Below, piece by piece: positions 25,557 to 34,380 of a DNA stretch of 64,000 nucleotides. Position 1 is the first letter of the stretch. Each line of letters opens with the position of its first letter. Source of the stretch: Erythrobacter crassostreae (GTDB lineage Bacteria; Pseudomonadota; Alphaproteobacteria; Sphingomonadales; Sphingomonadaceae); assembly GCF_019204045.1 (NCBI RefSeq), contig NZ_JAGSPC010000001.1:1302001-1366000 (forward strand), written 5' to 3'. The notes under the pieces were generated by a model. The model did not search any database. It was not told the DNA's origin and saw only the letters and a list, made by a program, of their open reading frames with translations. Made by a program: the position numbers and the translations under genes.

Positions 25557-26779
25557 TAGCGGCGTCTCCTTGGCGCGCCTTTACCCTTACCCTGCGCTTT
25601 GGCTGCGGCTTTCTTTTTCTTGTTCGTTGTTACTGCAGAAGTCGTACGCGATTTGCGCTCACCGCGCCGGTCTTTGCGATATTGTTTGGCAAAGCGGCGC
25701 GCGGCCTGCTTCTTTTCGGCTGGCGTGCGCTCTGGCGCTTCGTCGCGGACCGGGGAAGCGTCGGAAAGCTTCTCGTCAAAGCCCAGCGCTTCCATGCTGG
25801 CAGCGAAATGTTCGGGAAGCTCTGCCGTCACATCCAGTTTGCCGCCGCCGGTCGCGCCGCCCGCAGAATCGTTGTTCGGCTGCGAAATGATAAGTCGCCG
25901 CGCATGCAAATGCATCTTGCGGCTGATTGCGCCGGTCAGGAATGCATCCTGTCCGCCATATTTGCCATCGCCCACAATCGGGTGGCCAATGGCCGCCATA
26001 TGGACGCGCAATTGGTGTGTACGGCCCGTCAGCGGCTCCAGTTCGACCCAGGCGGCGCGCATACCGGCGCGTTCCACCACACGGTAACGCGTCTTCGCCA
26101 TCGCGCCGTTTTCTTCATCGACATGCATTTTTTCGCCGCCGGTGCCCGGCTGTTTGGCGAGCGGAGCATCGATTGTGCCTTCGCGGGTTTCGGGCAAGCC
26201 AACGACAAGCGCCCAGTAAATCTTGCGCGCGCTGCGTCCGGCAAAGCGGCGCGAGAATGCCGCCGCGCTGCCCGGTGTGCGCGCGACCAGCAGCACGCCG
26301 GAGGTGTCTTTATCGAGCCGGTGGACTAGGCGCGGACGGGGCGTTTTTTCATCGGTAACAAATGCATCGAGCAAACCGTCTACGTGCTTGGTCGTCTTGC
26401 TACCGCCTTGCGTCGCAAGACCCGGGGGTTTGTTGAAGACAATCGCGCTCGGAGTCTCGCGGATCACCATGGCGTGGGCCTGAGCCACTTCTTCCTCGGT
26501 CAATTCGCGCTTCGGCTTTGGCGCTTTGTGCTTGGCCTCGCCGCCGGGCGGCACGCGCAGCGTCTGCCCTTCTTCAAGCCGATCTTCGGGCTTGGCACGT
26601 TTGCCATCGACCCGGATCTGGCCTGTGCGCGCCCAGCGCGACACGGTGGCAAAACCGATCTGCGGCAGGTTCCGTTTGAACCAGCGGTCCAACCGGATAC
26701 CGTCATCGTCTTCGCTGACAGTGAACTGACGAACGTCTTTGCTTTCGCTTTTGTTGTCGCTGTTGTTGTCGGCAGTCAT
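25556..26779 (-). CDS. RluA family pseudouridine synthase with basic tail
   Basis: A 407-residue rRNA pseudouridine synthase. An S4 RNA-binding domain lies at about 28-80 (IRLDRWFKRNLPQIGFATVSRWARTGQ), a Lys-rich linker at 82-92, and the catalytic domain has HRLDKDTSG with Asp156 as the nucleophile, followed by YWALVVGLP and TGRTHQLRVHMA. It probably modifies 23S rRNA like RluC. The unusual part is the last ~70 residues, very basic and low complexity (KKKKAAAKAQGKGKGAPRRRR). ATG 26779 overlaps the crcB stop (ATGA); an open frame continues far upstream but overlaps crcB out of frame and is not coding. Confidence 0.92.
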   Translation of the reverse strand: MTADNNSDNKSESKDVRQFTVSEDDDGIRLDRWFKRNLPQIGFATVSRWARTGQIRVDGKRAKPEDRLEEGQTLRVPPGGEAKHKAPKPKRELTEEEVAQAHAMVIRETPSAIVFNKPPGLATQGGSKTTKHVDGLLDAFVTDEKTPRPRLVHRLDKDTSGVLLVARTPGSAAAFSRRFAGRSARKIYWALVVGLPETREGTIDAPLAKQPGTGGEKMHVDEENGAMAKTRYRVVERAGMRAAWVELEPLTGRTHQLRVHMAAIGHPIVGDGKYGGQDAFLTGAISRKMHLHARRLIISQPNNDSAGGATGGGKLDVTAELPEHFAASMEALGFDEKLSDASPVRDEAPERTPAEKKQAARRFAKQYRKDRRGERKSRTTSAVTTNKKKKAAAKAQGKGKGAPRRRR

Positions 26780-27183
26780 GCCGCACCTCGCATGATTAAG
26801 AGCCCGATATAGAGTGCGGCGAGGCCCGCCAGCACCGATATTGCAGCATAAAGAACCGCGAGTCCCACTGATCCGCGCTCTATCAAGAGCAGCATTTCGA
26901 GGCTGAACGCGCTGAATGTAGTGAACCCGCCAAGCAAGCCGACGCCAAGGAACAGGCGCATAGTGTCGCTTGCTCCGCCATGGCGGGCGAGCCAGCCGAA
27001 CAACAGGCCCATGGCAAGGCTGCCGATCACATTTGCGGCCAAGGTCGGCCATGGGAATCCGCTGCCCACGCCGACATAGTGCGTAACGGCGCGCCCCAAT
27101 TGATACCGTCCGACAGCACCAATGGCGCCGCCAATGGCAACAGTGGCCGATGCGGCCATGGGAGAGAGAGCGAGCGATGTCAT
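26776..27183 (-). CDS. crcB: Fluoride efflux transporter CrcB
   Basis: A 135-residue Fluc-type fluoride channel of the inner membrane. Four hydrophobic segments are present, with the signature GGAIGAVGRY near the start, WPTLAANVIGSLAMG in helix 2, and GGFTTFSAFSLE with the Thr/Phe residues lining the pore. The ATG at 27183 has GGGG seven bases upstream; the ATG at 27189 sits too close to it. It is the first gene of the six-gene minus-strand operon. No fluoride riboswitch could be recognised in the upstream 250 bases. Confidence 0.93.
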   Translation of the reverse strand: MTSLALSPMAASATVAIGGAIGAVGRYQLGRAVTHYVGVGSGFPWPTLAANVIGSLAMGLLFGWLARHGGASDTMRLFLGVGLLGGFTTFSAFSLEMLLLIERGSVGLAVLYAAISVLAGLAALYIGLLIMRGAA

Positions 27184-27431
27184 TTGCATGCCCCTTAGCG
27201 TTCAGTGCGCCCGCTGCATAGCACTCCATCAAGCAAGCAGCGGCTTCAGGGCGATTTGAGGCACTGAATACCTTGCCATTTTTACCATGTAGGCCTATGA
27301 GGGCACCAGTTAAGGCGCGTTCCGGGCCCGTAAGTGGCGGGAAACGTGCCGTTTTTAGCGTCAAATTTACGCGTTTGCCCCGCGAATCATGAGCGGGCTT
27401 TCGTGCTTTTGGAATGAGGTAATAGTCGTTT

Positions 27432-27638
27432 ATGCAAATCATGGTTCGCGATAACAATGTCGATCAGGCCCTACGCGCGCTTAAGAAAAAGCTGCAGCGC
27501 GAAGGCGTTTATCGCGAAATGAAGCTGCGTCGCCACTACGAAAAGCCCAGCGAAAAGCGCGCCCGCGAAAAGGCAGCAGCCGTTCGCCGCGCCCGTAAGC
27601 TGGAGCGTAAGCGCATGGAGCGTGACGGCATCAAGTAA
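27432..27638 (+). CDS. rpsU: 30S ribosomal protein S21
   Basis: A 68-residue, strongly basic small-subunit protein. The S21 signature is complete: [22 protein letters not shown] followed by [21 protein letters not shown]. The C-terminus [17 protein letters not shown] is typical of alphaproteobacterial S21. The start at 27432 (MQIMVRDN) follows AGGT; M4 is possible. A terminator follows about 55 bases downstream. Confidence 0.97.
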   Translation: MQIMVRDNNVDQALRALKKKLQREGVYREMKLRRHYEKPSEKRAREKAAAVRRARKLERKRMERDGIK

Positions 27639-27693
27639 TATGCCGGTATTTGAGCGCAAAGACGCTTGAATACACACAATGGATAAGCCATCA

Positions 27694-27720
27694 GGGCGCG
27701 GTATCATTCCGCGCCCTTTT
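27694..27720 (+). terminator. Terminator after rpsU
   Basis: 8-bp hairpin GGGCGCGG / CCGCGCCC with a 7-base loop followed by TTTT. Confidence 0.75.
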
Positions 27721-27765
27721 GCTATCTGAATTCCGCAAAATCGCGCATCCGATCAGGGAATTGAA

Positions 27766-28386
27766 ATGACCGAAGTTACCCGTGTTCCAATCCAGCCTAT
27801 CGCCAAGGGCTCGCTCACCAAATTATGGCTGGGCGTTATCGTCGCGATTGCGCTGGGGGCTGGCCTCGCCTGGTCTGCCACGCCAAAGACATTCACCATC
27901 GACACACTGGTTGCCGGTGAGGGTGATACGCCAAATGTCGGCGACGTCGCTTTTGTGAAATACAAAGGCAAAACCGCGGCAGACGGCGAAGTGTTTGATG
28001 AATCGCAGGACATTCCGCTGCCGGTTCAGGGCTTGTTCCCAGAAGGCACGCCGTTCCCGATCGAAGAAGGCGCGACGATCGACGGGTTTTTCAACGCGCT
28101 GCAGAAAATGCAGAAGGGCGGCCAATACGAAGTCTACATCCCGTCCGAGCAAGCATATGGTGCAGAGCCTCCTCCCGGCGCGCCCATTGGCCCCAATGCC
28201 GATTTGATTTTCGAGATCGAGCTGGTCGATTTCATGACCAAGGATACATTCGACCGAAACCTTGGCATTCTGCAGCAGACTATGCAGCAGCAAGCCCCCC
28301 AGGGTCCTGGTGGACCCGGCGGGCCGGGCGGCGGCGCACCTGGTGGTCCGAACTCCGTGCCAATCACGCCTCCTCCGGGGCAGTAA
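27766..28386 (+). CDS. Membrane-anchored FKBP-type peptidyl-prolyl isomerase
   Basis: A 206-residue protein. A single N-terminal helix ([19 protein letters not shown], about 21-39) anchors or exports it; the FKBP domain follows at about 55-155. Visible marks are [22 protein letters not shown] (family VxVHYxGxLxDGxxFDSS), [29 protein letters not shown] and the closing [11 protein letters not shown]. The stretch between strands, [19 protein letters not shown], is longer than in minimal FKBPs. The C-terminal ~40 residues are Gln-, Gly- and Pro-rich ([17 protein letters not shown]), a flexible tail. Likely helps fold exported proteins. It precedes gatC by 29 bases and may be co-transcribed. Confidence 0.9.
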   Translation: MTEVTRVPIQPIAKGSLTKLWLGVIVAIALGAGLAWSATPKTFTIDTLVAGEGDTPNVGDVAFVKYKGKTAADGEVFDESQDIPLPVQGLFPEGTPFPIEEGATIDGFFNALQKMQKGGQYEVYIPSEQAYGAEPPPGAPIGPNADLIFEIELVDFMTKDTFDRNLGILQQTMQQQAPQGPGGPGGPGGGAPGGPNSVPITPPPGQ

Positions 28387-28415
28387 TCCAGACAACCCCT
28401 GCAAGGGAAACAGCC

Positions 28416-28718
28416 ATGTCGGTAGACAAACAAACCGTTGCCAAGATCGCGAGCCTCGCTCGTATCAAGATGGGCGACGAGCAACTTGAGACGATGGTGC
28501 CAGAGCTGAACAACATCCTTGAATGGGTGGAGCAGCTTGGCGAGGTAAATGTGGACGGGGTCGAGCCGATGAGCGCGGTGATTCCGAATGAACTGCGTTT
28601 GCGCGATGATGTGATTGACGCAGATCCGAAAACTGCCGGCGGACGCCGCGACGATGTGCTCGCGAATGCGCCCGCTGCCGAACACGGATTTTTCGGCGTG
28701 CCTAAGGTGATCGAATAG
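28416..28718 (+). CDS. gatC: Asp-tRNA(Asn)/Glu-tRNA(Gln) amidotransferase subunit C
   Basis: A 100-residue GatC, which wraps around and stabilises GatA in the GatCAB amidotransferase. The family opening [17 protein letters not shown] and the middle [23 protein letters not shown] are clear, and the C-terminal half has the expected LRDDV(I/V)-like segment. Its presence with gatA and gatB implies that Gln-tRNA(Gln) and/or Asn-tRNA(Asn) are made by transamidation. GGGAAAC purines precede the ATG. Confidence 0.95.
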   Translation: MSVDKQTVAKIASLARIKMGDEQLETMVPELNNILEWVEQLGEVNVDGVEPMSAVIPNELRLRDDVIDADPKTAGGRRDDVLANAPAAEHGFFGVPKVIE

Positions 28719-28740
28719 CCGGAATACTATAGTGTAAACC

Positions 28741-28817
28741 CGCTCGTGCTGAGCTTGTCGAAGCGCGAGTGTGGCCTGGACCGAAAGGTTCGCCCTTCGA
28801 CAGGCTCAGGACGAACG
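28741..28817. repeat. REP-like imperfect palindrome between gatC and gatA
   Basis: Two ~29-base arms (28741-28769 and 28789-28817) form an imperfect inverted repeat with a 19-base loop. The cores CTGAGCTTGTCGAAG and CTTCGACAGGCTCAG pair almost perfectly, with GTTCG/CGAAC-type flanks. Sequences of this type are scattered in many sphingomonad and Erythrobacter genomes as intergenic repeats. Translated, the right arm reads PFDRLRTNG, a known false N-terminus in automated annotations. Only one copy was noticed in this window. Confidence 0.8.
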
Positions 28818-28825
28818 GAAGAGAA

Positions 28826-30310
28826 GTGAGCACAGAACTTACAAAACTTGGTGTCAAAGCCATCCGTGATGGTGTGCGCGGCGGAGATTTCACCGCGCGC
28901 GAAGTCGCGGAAAGCTTCAACGCAGCTGTGGCCGAAGCCGCTGCGCTCAACGCCTTTATCGTGACCACGCCCGACCACGCACTGGACGCAGCGGACGCCG
29001 CCGACAAAGCGCGCGCCGATGGCAAAGAATTGGCCGCGATGGCGGGTGTGCCCATCGGCATGAAGGATCTGTTCGCGACCAAAGGTGTGCAGACCACGGC
29101 TGCGTCGCACATCCTCGAAGGGTTCACGCCGCAGTACGAAAGCACTGTCTCACAAAACCTGTGGGATGCGGGCGCGGGCATGCTGGGTAAGCTGAACCTT
29201 GATCAGTTCGCGATGGGTTCATCGAATGAGACGAGTTTCTTTGGCAACGTCTCATCGCCATGGCAGAAATCGGGCAGCAATGCTGCGATGTCGCCAGGTG
29301 GTTCGTCTGGCGGTTCTTCGTCTGCCGTCGCAGCGCGGATTGCGCCTGCGGCTACCGGCACCGACACGGGCGGCTCGATCCGCCAGCCTGCCGCCTTTAC
29401 CGGCATTTGCGGGATCAAGCCTACCTATGGCCGCTGTTCACGCTGGGGCGTGGTGGCGTTCGCTTCCTCGCTCGACCAAGCCGGTCCGATGGCGCGCTCT
29501 GTTGAAGACTGCGCGATTATGCTCGGCGCGATGGCAGGTTTCGATCCGAAAGACGCGACATCGCTGAAAATGGACGTTCCCGACTGGGAGGCCGCGCTGA
29601 ATGCCGACCTTAAAGGTAAGAAAGTCGGCATTCCTAAAGAATACACGATGGATGGCACCGATTCTGCGATCCTCGATAGCTGGGAGCAGGGCAAAGCGTG
29701 GCTGAAAGATGCTGGTGCTCAGATCGTTGATATCTCGCTGCCGCATACGAAATACGCTCTGCCAGCATACTACATTATCGCACCAGCCGAAGCGTCATCC
29801 AACCTCGCGCGCTATGACGGTGTGCGTTACGGCCTGCGCGATCTGCCCGAGGGCGCTGGACTGCAGGATATGTATGCCGAGACCCGCGCCGCTGGTTTCG
29901 GTGACGAGGTAAAGCGCCGCATTCTGATCGGCACCTATGTGCTTTCAGCAGGTTTCTACGATGCGTATTACACGCAGGCGCAGAAGATCCGCACGCTGGT
30001 TGCGCAGGACTTTGAGAAGGCTTGGGCACATTGCGATGTAATCCTCGCCCCGACAACGCCAACGGCCAGCTTCCCGCTCGGCAGCTTGAACGATGATCCG
30101 CTGACGATGTATCTGAACGATGTGTTCGCCGTTCCGGCATCGCTCGCGGGCCTCCCCGCGATGAGCGTGCCTGCGACGATCAATTCGGATGGCTTGCCAC
30201 TCGGCCTTCAGCTTGTTGGCAAACCGTTTGACGAGCAGATGGTGCTGAACGCAGGCCTCGCGATCCAGCAACGCAGCGGGTTTGATCACGCGCCGGCGAA
30301 ATGGTGGTGA
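28826..30310 (+). CDS. gatA: Asp-tRNA(Asn)/Glu-tRNA(Gln) amidotransferase subunit A
   Basis: A 494-residue amidase-signature enzyme that hydrolyses glutamine and passes ammonia to GatB. The Ser-cisSer-Lys triad aligns with K80 ([10 protein letters not shown]), S160 ([14 protein letters not shown], 156-169) and S184 ([12 protein letters not shown]). The start is GTG 28826, preceded by GGAAGAG; the frame is open to 28769, but that stretch is only the translated palindrome (PFDRLRTNG) and is not coding. The C-terminus ends in AKWW, and its last 23 codons recur, diverged, at 30480-30548. The stop overlaps the next small ORF (GTGA). Confidence 0.96.
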   Translation: MSTELTKLGVKAIRDGVRGGDFTAREVAESFNAAVAEAAALNAFIVTTPDHALDAADAADKARADGKELAAMAGVPIGMKDLFATKGVQTTAASHILEGFTPQYESTVSQNLWDAGAGMLGKLNLDQFAMGSSNETSFFGNVSSPWQKSGSNAAMSPGGSSGGSSSAVAARIAPAATGTDTGGSIRQPAAFTGICGIKPTYGRCSRWGVVAFASSLDQAGPMARSVEDCAIMLGAMAGFDPKDATSLKMDVPDWEAALNADLKGKKVGIPKEYTMDGTDSAILDSWEQGKAWLKDAGAQIVDISLPHTKYALPAYYIIAPAEASSNLARYDGVRYGLRDLPEGAGLQDMYAETRAAGFGDEVKRRILIGTYVLSAGFYDAYYTQAQKIRTLVAQDFEKAWAHCDVILAPTTPTASFPLGSLNDDPLTMYLNDVFAVPASLAGLPAMSVPATINSDGLPLGLQLVGKPFDEQMVLNAGLAIQQRSGFDHAPAKWW

Positions 30311-30447
30311 GCTGGGAAACCATCGGCATAGTGGCGATGATAGCTGTCTTTGCCGCAATCGGTTACGTTGAGCGTCGCCGGTTTTTTGGCGAAGCGCGCT
30401 TCGACAGCAAGACCGGCAAACGTATCGAAGATAAGAAGCAAGATTAA
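30307..30447 (+). CDS. Small single-helix membrane protein A
   Basis: A 46-residue ORF overlapping the gatA stop by GTGA: one N-terminal helix ([17 protein letters not shown]), then [24 protein letters not shown]. The tail GEARFDSxxGKxIxDK is shared with the small protein at 31317-31529, so the two are probably paralogues. Starts at GTG 30307; an ATG at 30301 is also in frame. Too short for most gene callers. Function unknown. Confidence 0.6.
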   Translation: MSWETIGIVAMIAVFAAIGYVERRRFFGEARFDSKTGKRIEDKKQD

Positions 30448-30548
30448 TGCGCTACGTTAGCTTCTTCGTGAGCGCACTTGTGCTGAACGCAGGCCTCGTG
30501 ATCCGGCAGCGCGCCGATTTTGTTCACCCCCTTGCTAAGTGGTGGTAA
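30447..30548 (+). pseudogene. Diverged copy of the gatA 3' end
   Basis: Bases 30480-30548 repeat the last 69 bases of gatA (30242-30310) with 54 of 69 positions identical by hand count, encoding VLNAGLVIRQRADFVHPLAKWW against [22 protein letters not shown]. The stop is kept (TAA instead of TGA). The frame is open from an ATG at 30447, giving a 33-residue ORF beginning [11 protein letters not shown], which may or may not be translated. It is best read as a remnant of a duplication or recombination. Confidence 0.75.
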
Positions 30549-31231
30549 ACAAAGCCGGATTGCAACTCAAATTGCGCGCCGCGCTCGGGCGTTTTTCGGA
30601 AGCCTATATTGCGATCCAGAGAGTGCGCTATCGCCTGCCGTTTGATGGCGGGCCCAACAAACTCGGTCTCTTTCGACTTTTGAACGATGAGACTGAGATT
30701 GTGATCGAGGGTTTCCCGCGCTCTGCCAACAGCTGGACCCTGCGCCTGTTTCGCCACTGGCAAGGACGGCGCATGCATATCGCCGAGCATCAGCATTCCG
30801 AGGCGCATATCCTCGCAGGCGCAAAGCGCGGTTTGCCAGTGATCGTGCTGATCCGATGGCCTCAAGACGCGATCCGAAGCTGGGCGCAGCACGATAGCGG
30901 GCTGGATTTGGTGTGGGCTCTACGGCGCTGGATTGGGTTTTATCAGGCTGTCGAGACAGTTTCGGACAAAGTCGTGATCGCGACATTCGAACAGGCCACT
31001 CAAACTTTTGGCGAAGTGGTCGAGCGAACCAACGAAAAGTTTGGCTCCAATTTCAAAGGCGGTGTCATCGATGACAAACTGCGCGAGGAAATCACGAGCC
31101 AGATGGCCGTCACCGGGTATCCAGATCCCGAACGCCGCGCGCGGTTAAAAGACGTTGCTGATCGGCTTGATCCAAAGACGCTGGAAGGCGCGATGGAGAT
31201 TTACGAGACACTCGCAGCAAAGGCGCATTGA
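30542..31231 (+). CDS. Sulfotransferase-like P-loop protein
   Basis: A 229-residue protein. The segment IVIEGFPRSANSWTLRLF near residues 52-69 resembles the 5'-PAPS-binding loop of sulfotransferases (xxGxPRSGTTxL), with Asn/Ser variation. VIVLIRWPQDAIRSW near 100-114 matches the second, 3'-phosphate-binding region (RxPxDxxxS). It is shorter than typical sulfotransferases (about 250-300 aa), so activity is uncertain. It starts inside the stop of the gatA-tail copy at GTG 30542 or 30539. The arrangement suggests that in an ancestor this gene was coupled directly to gatA. Confidence 0.65.
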   Translation: MVNKAGLQLKLRAALGRFSEAYIAIQRVRYRLPFDGGPNKLGLFRLLNDETEIVIEGFPRSANSWTLRLFRHWQGRRMHIAEHQHSEAHILAGAKRGLPVIVLIRWPQDAIRSWAQHDSGLDLVWALRRWIGFYQAVETVSDKVVIATFEQATQTFGEVVERTNEKFGSNFKGGVIDDKLREEITSQMAVTGYPDPERRARLKDVADRLDPKTLEGAMEIYETLAAKAH

Positions 31232-31233
31232 TA

Positions 31234-31317
31234 ATGTTGAACAGCGCCGCTGCAGCGGGTAAATACATTCGTACAATGATCCAGGATTTTGCCACAGGAA
31301 AAGAGGACATCGCGTAA
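31234..31317 (+). CDS. Possible 27-residue ORF
   Basis: ATG at 31234, three bases after the sulfotransferase-like stop, reads MLNSAAAAGKYIRTMIQDF and continues to a TAA that overlaps the next ATG (TAATG at 31315-31319). The close packing fits a tiny gene or a translational leader, but no good ribosome site is seen and conservation is untested. Confidence 0.3.
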   Translation: MLNSAAAAGKYIRTMIQDFATGKEDIA

Positions 31318-31529
31318 TGCTGTTCGCGACCATTTTCATGATGGCGTTCGTGCTGCTCGGCGGATTGGTGCTTTATCTCTCCAAAACGATTGACCACGGC
31401 GAAGCTCGGTTCGATAGCAGCGGTAAAGAAATCAAGGACAAGCCCGACGCGGCCGATGGCGATGCAAAGCCCGCGCAAAGGCTCGATACAAACACCACAC
31501 CAGATCAGGTGAAAGACAACCATGAGTAA
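31317..31529 (+). CDS. Small single-helix membrane protein B
   Basis: A 70-residue protein: an N-terminal helix ([21 protein letters not shown]), then a hydrophilic tail starting [16 protein letters not shown], clearly related to small protein A at 30307-30447, and ending in a longer acidic extension. AGAGGA precedes the ATG at a good distance. The stop overlaps the gatB start, so expression is coupled to gatB. Function unknown. Confidence 0.65.
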   Translation: MLFATIFMMAFVLLGGLVLYLSKTIDHGEARFDSSGKEIKDKPDAADGDAKPAQRLDTNTTPDQVKDNHE

Positions 31530-33021
31530 GTACATAGTTCAGGGGCAGACCGGCGATTGGGAGGTTGTAATCGGCCTCGAAGTGCACGCGCAGGTCACTT
31601 CCAATTCCAAGCTGTTCAGCGGCGCTTCGACCACGTTTGGTGCAGAACCGAACTCGCAGGTCAGCCTCGTCGATGCGGCGATGCCCGGCATGCTCCCTGT
31701 GCCGAACGCGGAATGCATCCGTCAGGCTGTGCGTACCGGCATGGCGATCGAGGCGGAAATCCACAAATGGAGCCGGTTCGACCGCAAGAACTATTTCTAC
31801 GCCGATCTGCCGCAGGGCTATCAGATCAGCCAGCTTTACCACCCGATCGTGGGCGAAGGGCAGCTCCTGATTGATGCTGACGACAAAGGCGGGATTCCCG
31901 AAGACAAAGTCATCGGGATCGAGCGGATTCACGTTGAGCAGGATGCGGGCAAGCTGATGCATGATCAGCACCCGACCATGTCCTATGTCGATCTAAACCG
32001 CAGCGGTGTCGCTCTGATGGAAATCGTGTCCAAGCCTGACATGACCTCGCCAGCAGAGGCGGGCGCTTATGTCCGCAAACTGCGGAGCATCCTGCGTTAT
32101 GTCGGATCGTGCGATGGCAACATGGAAGAAGGCTCCATGCGCGCCGACGTCAATGTCTCTGTGCGCAAGGTTGGCGATACAGAGCTGGGCACCCGCACCG
32201 AGACCAAGAACGTGAACTCCGTTCGTTTCGTCATGCAAGTCATCGAATATGAGGCCAGCCGTCAGGTTGATGTGCTGGAAAGCGGCGGCAGCGTCGATCA
32301 GGAAACACGCCTGTTTGATGTCGCGACCGGAACCACGCGGACTATGCGTTCTAAAGAAGACGCGCATGATTACCGCTACTTCCCGGACCCCGATCTGCTT
32401 CCGGTGGTGCTTGAGGATGATTTCCTGGCCGATTGCCGCGCCAGCCTGCCGGAATTGCCCGATGCCAAGCGCACCCGTTATACGGAAGAGCTTGGCCTGA
32501 CGCCTTACAATGCGCGTGAGCTGACTGCCGAGGTGGAAACCTTTGCACGGTTCGAAACGCTGCTTTCGGTTGCGGCCACGAAAATCGGCAAGTCAGAGGC
32601 AAAGGTCGCGACGCAGGTTGCGAACTGGGCGTTGTCGGTTGGTCCGGGCGTGATCAAGGGGCTTGGCGATGAAGCCAATCTCGCCAATTCCACACCGGAA
32701 GCTCAGGCAACAATCCTTGCGATGCAGGATAGGGGCGAGATTTCGGGCAGTCAGGCCAAAGAGATTTATGAAATCGTTTTGAAGACTGGCCGCGATCCGG
32801 AAGAAATCGCCGATGCCGAAGGGCTCAAACAGGTCAGCGACACCGGCGCGATTGAAGCAGCCATTGATGAAATCCTCGCCAATAACGGGGACAAGGTCGA
32901 GCAGTATAAGGGCGGTAAGGATAAGCTGTTCGGCTTCTTCGTCGGCCAAACGATGAAAGCGATGCAGGGCAAAGCCAATCCGGGCGTCGTGAACCAGATA
33001 TTGAAAGACAAACTGGGCTAA
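31522..33021 (+). CDS. gatB: Asp-tRNA(Asn)/Glu-tRNA(Gln) amidotransferase subunit B
   Basis: A 499-residue GatB, the tRNA-binding kinase subunit that activates the Glu or Asp carboxylate before amidation. The N-terminal domain opens with [13 protein letters not shown] and contains [24 protein letters not shown] and the [14 protein letters not shown] metal-site region; [15 protein letters not shown] and [13 protein letters not shown] close the cradle domain. The C-terminal YqeY-like tail domain ends in [14 protein letters not shown]. The start is ATG 31522 ([15 protein letters not shown]). Confidence 0.97.
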   Translation: MSKYIVQGQTGDWEVVIGLEVHAQVTSNSKLFSGASTTFGAEPNSQVSLVDAAMPGMLPVPNAECIRQAVRTGMAIEAEIHKWSRFDRKNYFYADLPQGYQISQLYHPIVGEGQLLIDADDKGGIPEDKVIGIERIHVEQDAGKLMHDQHPTMSYVDLNRSGVALMEIVSKPDMTSPAEAGAYVRKLRSILRYVGSCDGNMEEGSMRADVNVSVRKVGDTELGTRTETKNVNSVRFVMQVIEYEASRQVDVLESGGSVDQETRLFDVATGTTRTMRSKEDAHDYRYFPDPDLLPVVLEDDFLADCRASLPELPDAKRTRYTEELGLTPYNARELTAEVETFARFETLLSVAATKIGKSEAKVATQVANWALSVGPGVIKGLGDEANLANSTPEAQATILAMQDRGEISGSQAKEIYEIVLKTGRDPEEIADAEGLKQVSDTGAIEAAIDEILANNGDKVEQYKGGKDKLFGFFVGQTMKAMQGKANPGVVNQILKDKLG

Positions 33022-33022
33022 G

Positions 33023-33580
33023 ATGCGAAGACGCGCCATTCTGCTCGCCCTCGGCACGCTGTCGATGCCTCTTGCGGCGCAGGAGGCTCCTCAGGCGCAG
33101 AGGCCGCAGGAAATGGCAAAGGCCGAGGTACCCGAGCCGCCGCCCATTCCCGACCTTTCGAGTCCCGAAGGCAAGCTCGGCGATGCGCGAAAATATGTGG
33201 TCTTCCATAAGGCGGATACCACTTACGAAGCGGCGCTTTCCGATGTGAAAGAATGCGCCGCGCATTCCGGTCGGCTAGTCCAGCGAAAAGCCAACACTTT
33301 CGTCCCTTGGGGACGCGATGATGCCGGCAACGCTGTCGCATATGACGGCGGTCAATTCGGCTTAGTAGGCTTTGCCATCGCGTCGATCATCGATGGCCCG
33401 ATTGAACGTTCGATCCGGCAATCGAGTATGATCCGCTGCATGACGCCGCGCGGATATGTCCGTTACCGGGCCAACAAGGATCAGTGGCAGGAACTGTTCG
33501 AGACCGGTGAGAATGGATCAGAATTGCTTGCAGCGATTGCTGCTGGCCCTGTGCCGCCAACGCCGGAGGCCAAGCCATGA
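33023..33580 (+). CDS. Exported protein of unknown function (185 aa)
   Basis: Begins one base after the gatB stop. A signal peptide (MRRRAILLALGTLSMPLAAQ) is followed by a Pro/Glu-rich linker (residues about 21-48) and a domain of about 130 residues with two cysteines (KECAAHSG, MIRCMTPRGY) that could form a disulfide. A hydrophobic stretch FGLVGFAIASIIDGPIE lies between them. The last four bases overlap the next gene (ATGA). Family not recognised. Membership in the downstream exported-protein cluster is inferred from the overlap. Confidence 0.75.
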   Translation: MRRRAILLALGTLSMPLAAQEAPQAQRPQEMAKAEVPEPPPIPDLSSPEGKLGDARKYVVFHKADTTYEAALSDVKECAAHSGRLVQRKANTFVPWGRDDAGNAVAYDGGQFGLVGFAIASIIDGPIERSIRQSSMIRCMTPRGYVRYRANKDQWQELFETGENGSELLAAIAAGPVPPTPEAKP

Positions 33581-34380
33581 TCGGGCGTTTCATCACAGCC
33601 TGCGCGCTCGCACTTACCCTGCCTGTATCCGCTCTCGCCAAAGACGACACCAGCTTTGCCCAATTGCGCAAGGAAGAGGCCGTCACGGTCAATCCTGAAA
33701 AAGCCTATTTCCTTTTCCGGGTGCCCGACGCTGCCAATTCCATATTCTTCCTGCGCGTCCCGTCGAAGGCTGATCTGGCGGCCTATGAAACGGCAAAGCG
33801 CGCCGAATATGATCGCAAGAAGCGCAAGATGCCTTACGAAGAATTTGTCTTCGATTGGGAAGAGGTGCCAAACCTGTTTGAAGTGCGGCCCAAGCGCAAA
33901 TATGTTGAAATTGGCGACAAATTGCGGGTCCAGATCGTCGAAGCGCCGGCTGGCGAATATGTCGTCTACGGTGTCGGCTACAACGGCTATATGTATCAAT
34001 GCAATTGCATGGGTACGGTCGGTTTCGTAGCGGAGCCAGGCAAAGTGACGGACTTGGGCACGTATCTCGTTTCAAATGCGTGGGACCCTTCGCCGCATCC
34101 CGAGCTCAAAGATGAAAGCGGGCTTGGCCGTGTCGCGCGGATGGATTTCGGCATGTTCGCATTTGGTATCCGGCCGGTTGAGGGCGAGGCGTTTGTACCG
34201 GCACAATTGGCGGGTTCTGAAATCGTGCCCGCGCCGTATCGCGCAATCGGACCATGGGTAGATCGGCGGCGCATTCACGCAAACCGGCTCGCTGCCATTC
34301 CTGGCGTGCTCGAATATCGCGAAGGCATACCCTTCGACCCAGTGACCGGTGACGAGCTGCGCTTGTCGCTGCATAACTAG
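33577..34380 (+). CDS. Exported protein of unknown function (267 aa)
   Basis: Starts inside the previous stop (ATGA). Signal peptide MIGRFITACALALTLPVSALA-KDD. The body looks beta-rich: EKAYFLFRVPDAANSIFFLRV, KYVEIGDKLRVQIVEAPAGEYVVYGVGY, with a CNC motif (MYQCNCMGTVGF) near residue 147, possibly metal-binding or redox-active. This general shape resembles periplasmic or outer-membrane beta-sandwich proteins. A weak terminator follows. Family not recognised. Confidence 0.72.
   Translation: MIGRFITACALALTLPVSALAKDDTSFAQLRKEEAVTVNPEKAYFLFRVPDAANSIFFLRVPSKADLAAYETAKRAEYDRKKRKMPYEEFVFDWEEVPNLFEVRPKRKYVEIGDKLRVQIVEAPAGEYVVYGVGYNGYMYQCNCMGTVGFVAEPGKVTDLGTYLVSNAWDPSPHPELKDESGLGRVARMDFGMFAFGIRPVEGEAFVPAQLAGSEIVPAPYRAIGPWVDRRRIHANRLAAIPGVLEYREGIPFDPVTGDELRLSLHN

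Noticed and set aside
27184..27431. Fluoride riboswitch upstream of crcB
   Set aside because: The conserved crcB-motif segments could not be found on the minus strand.
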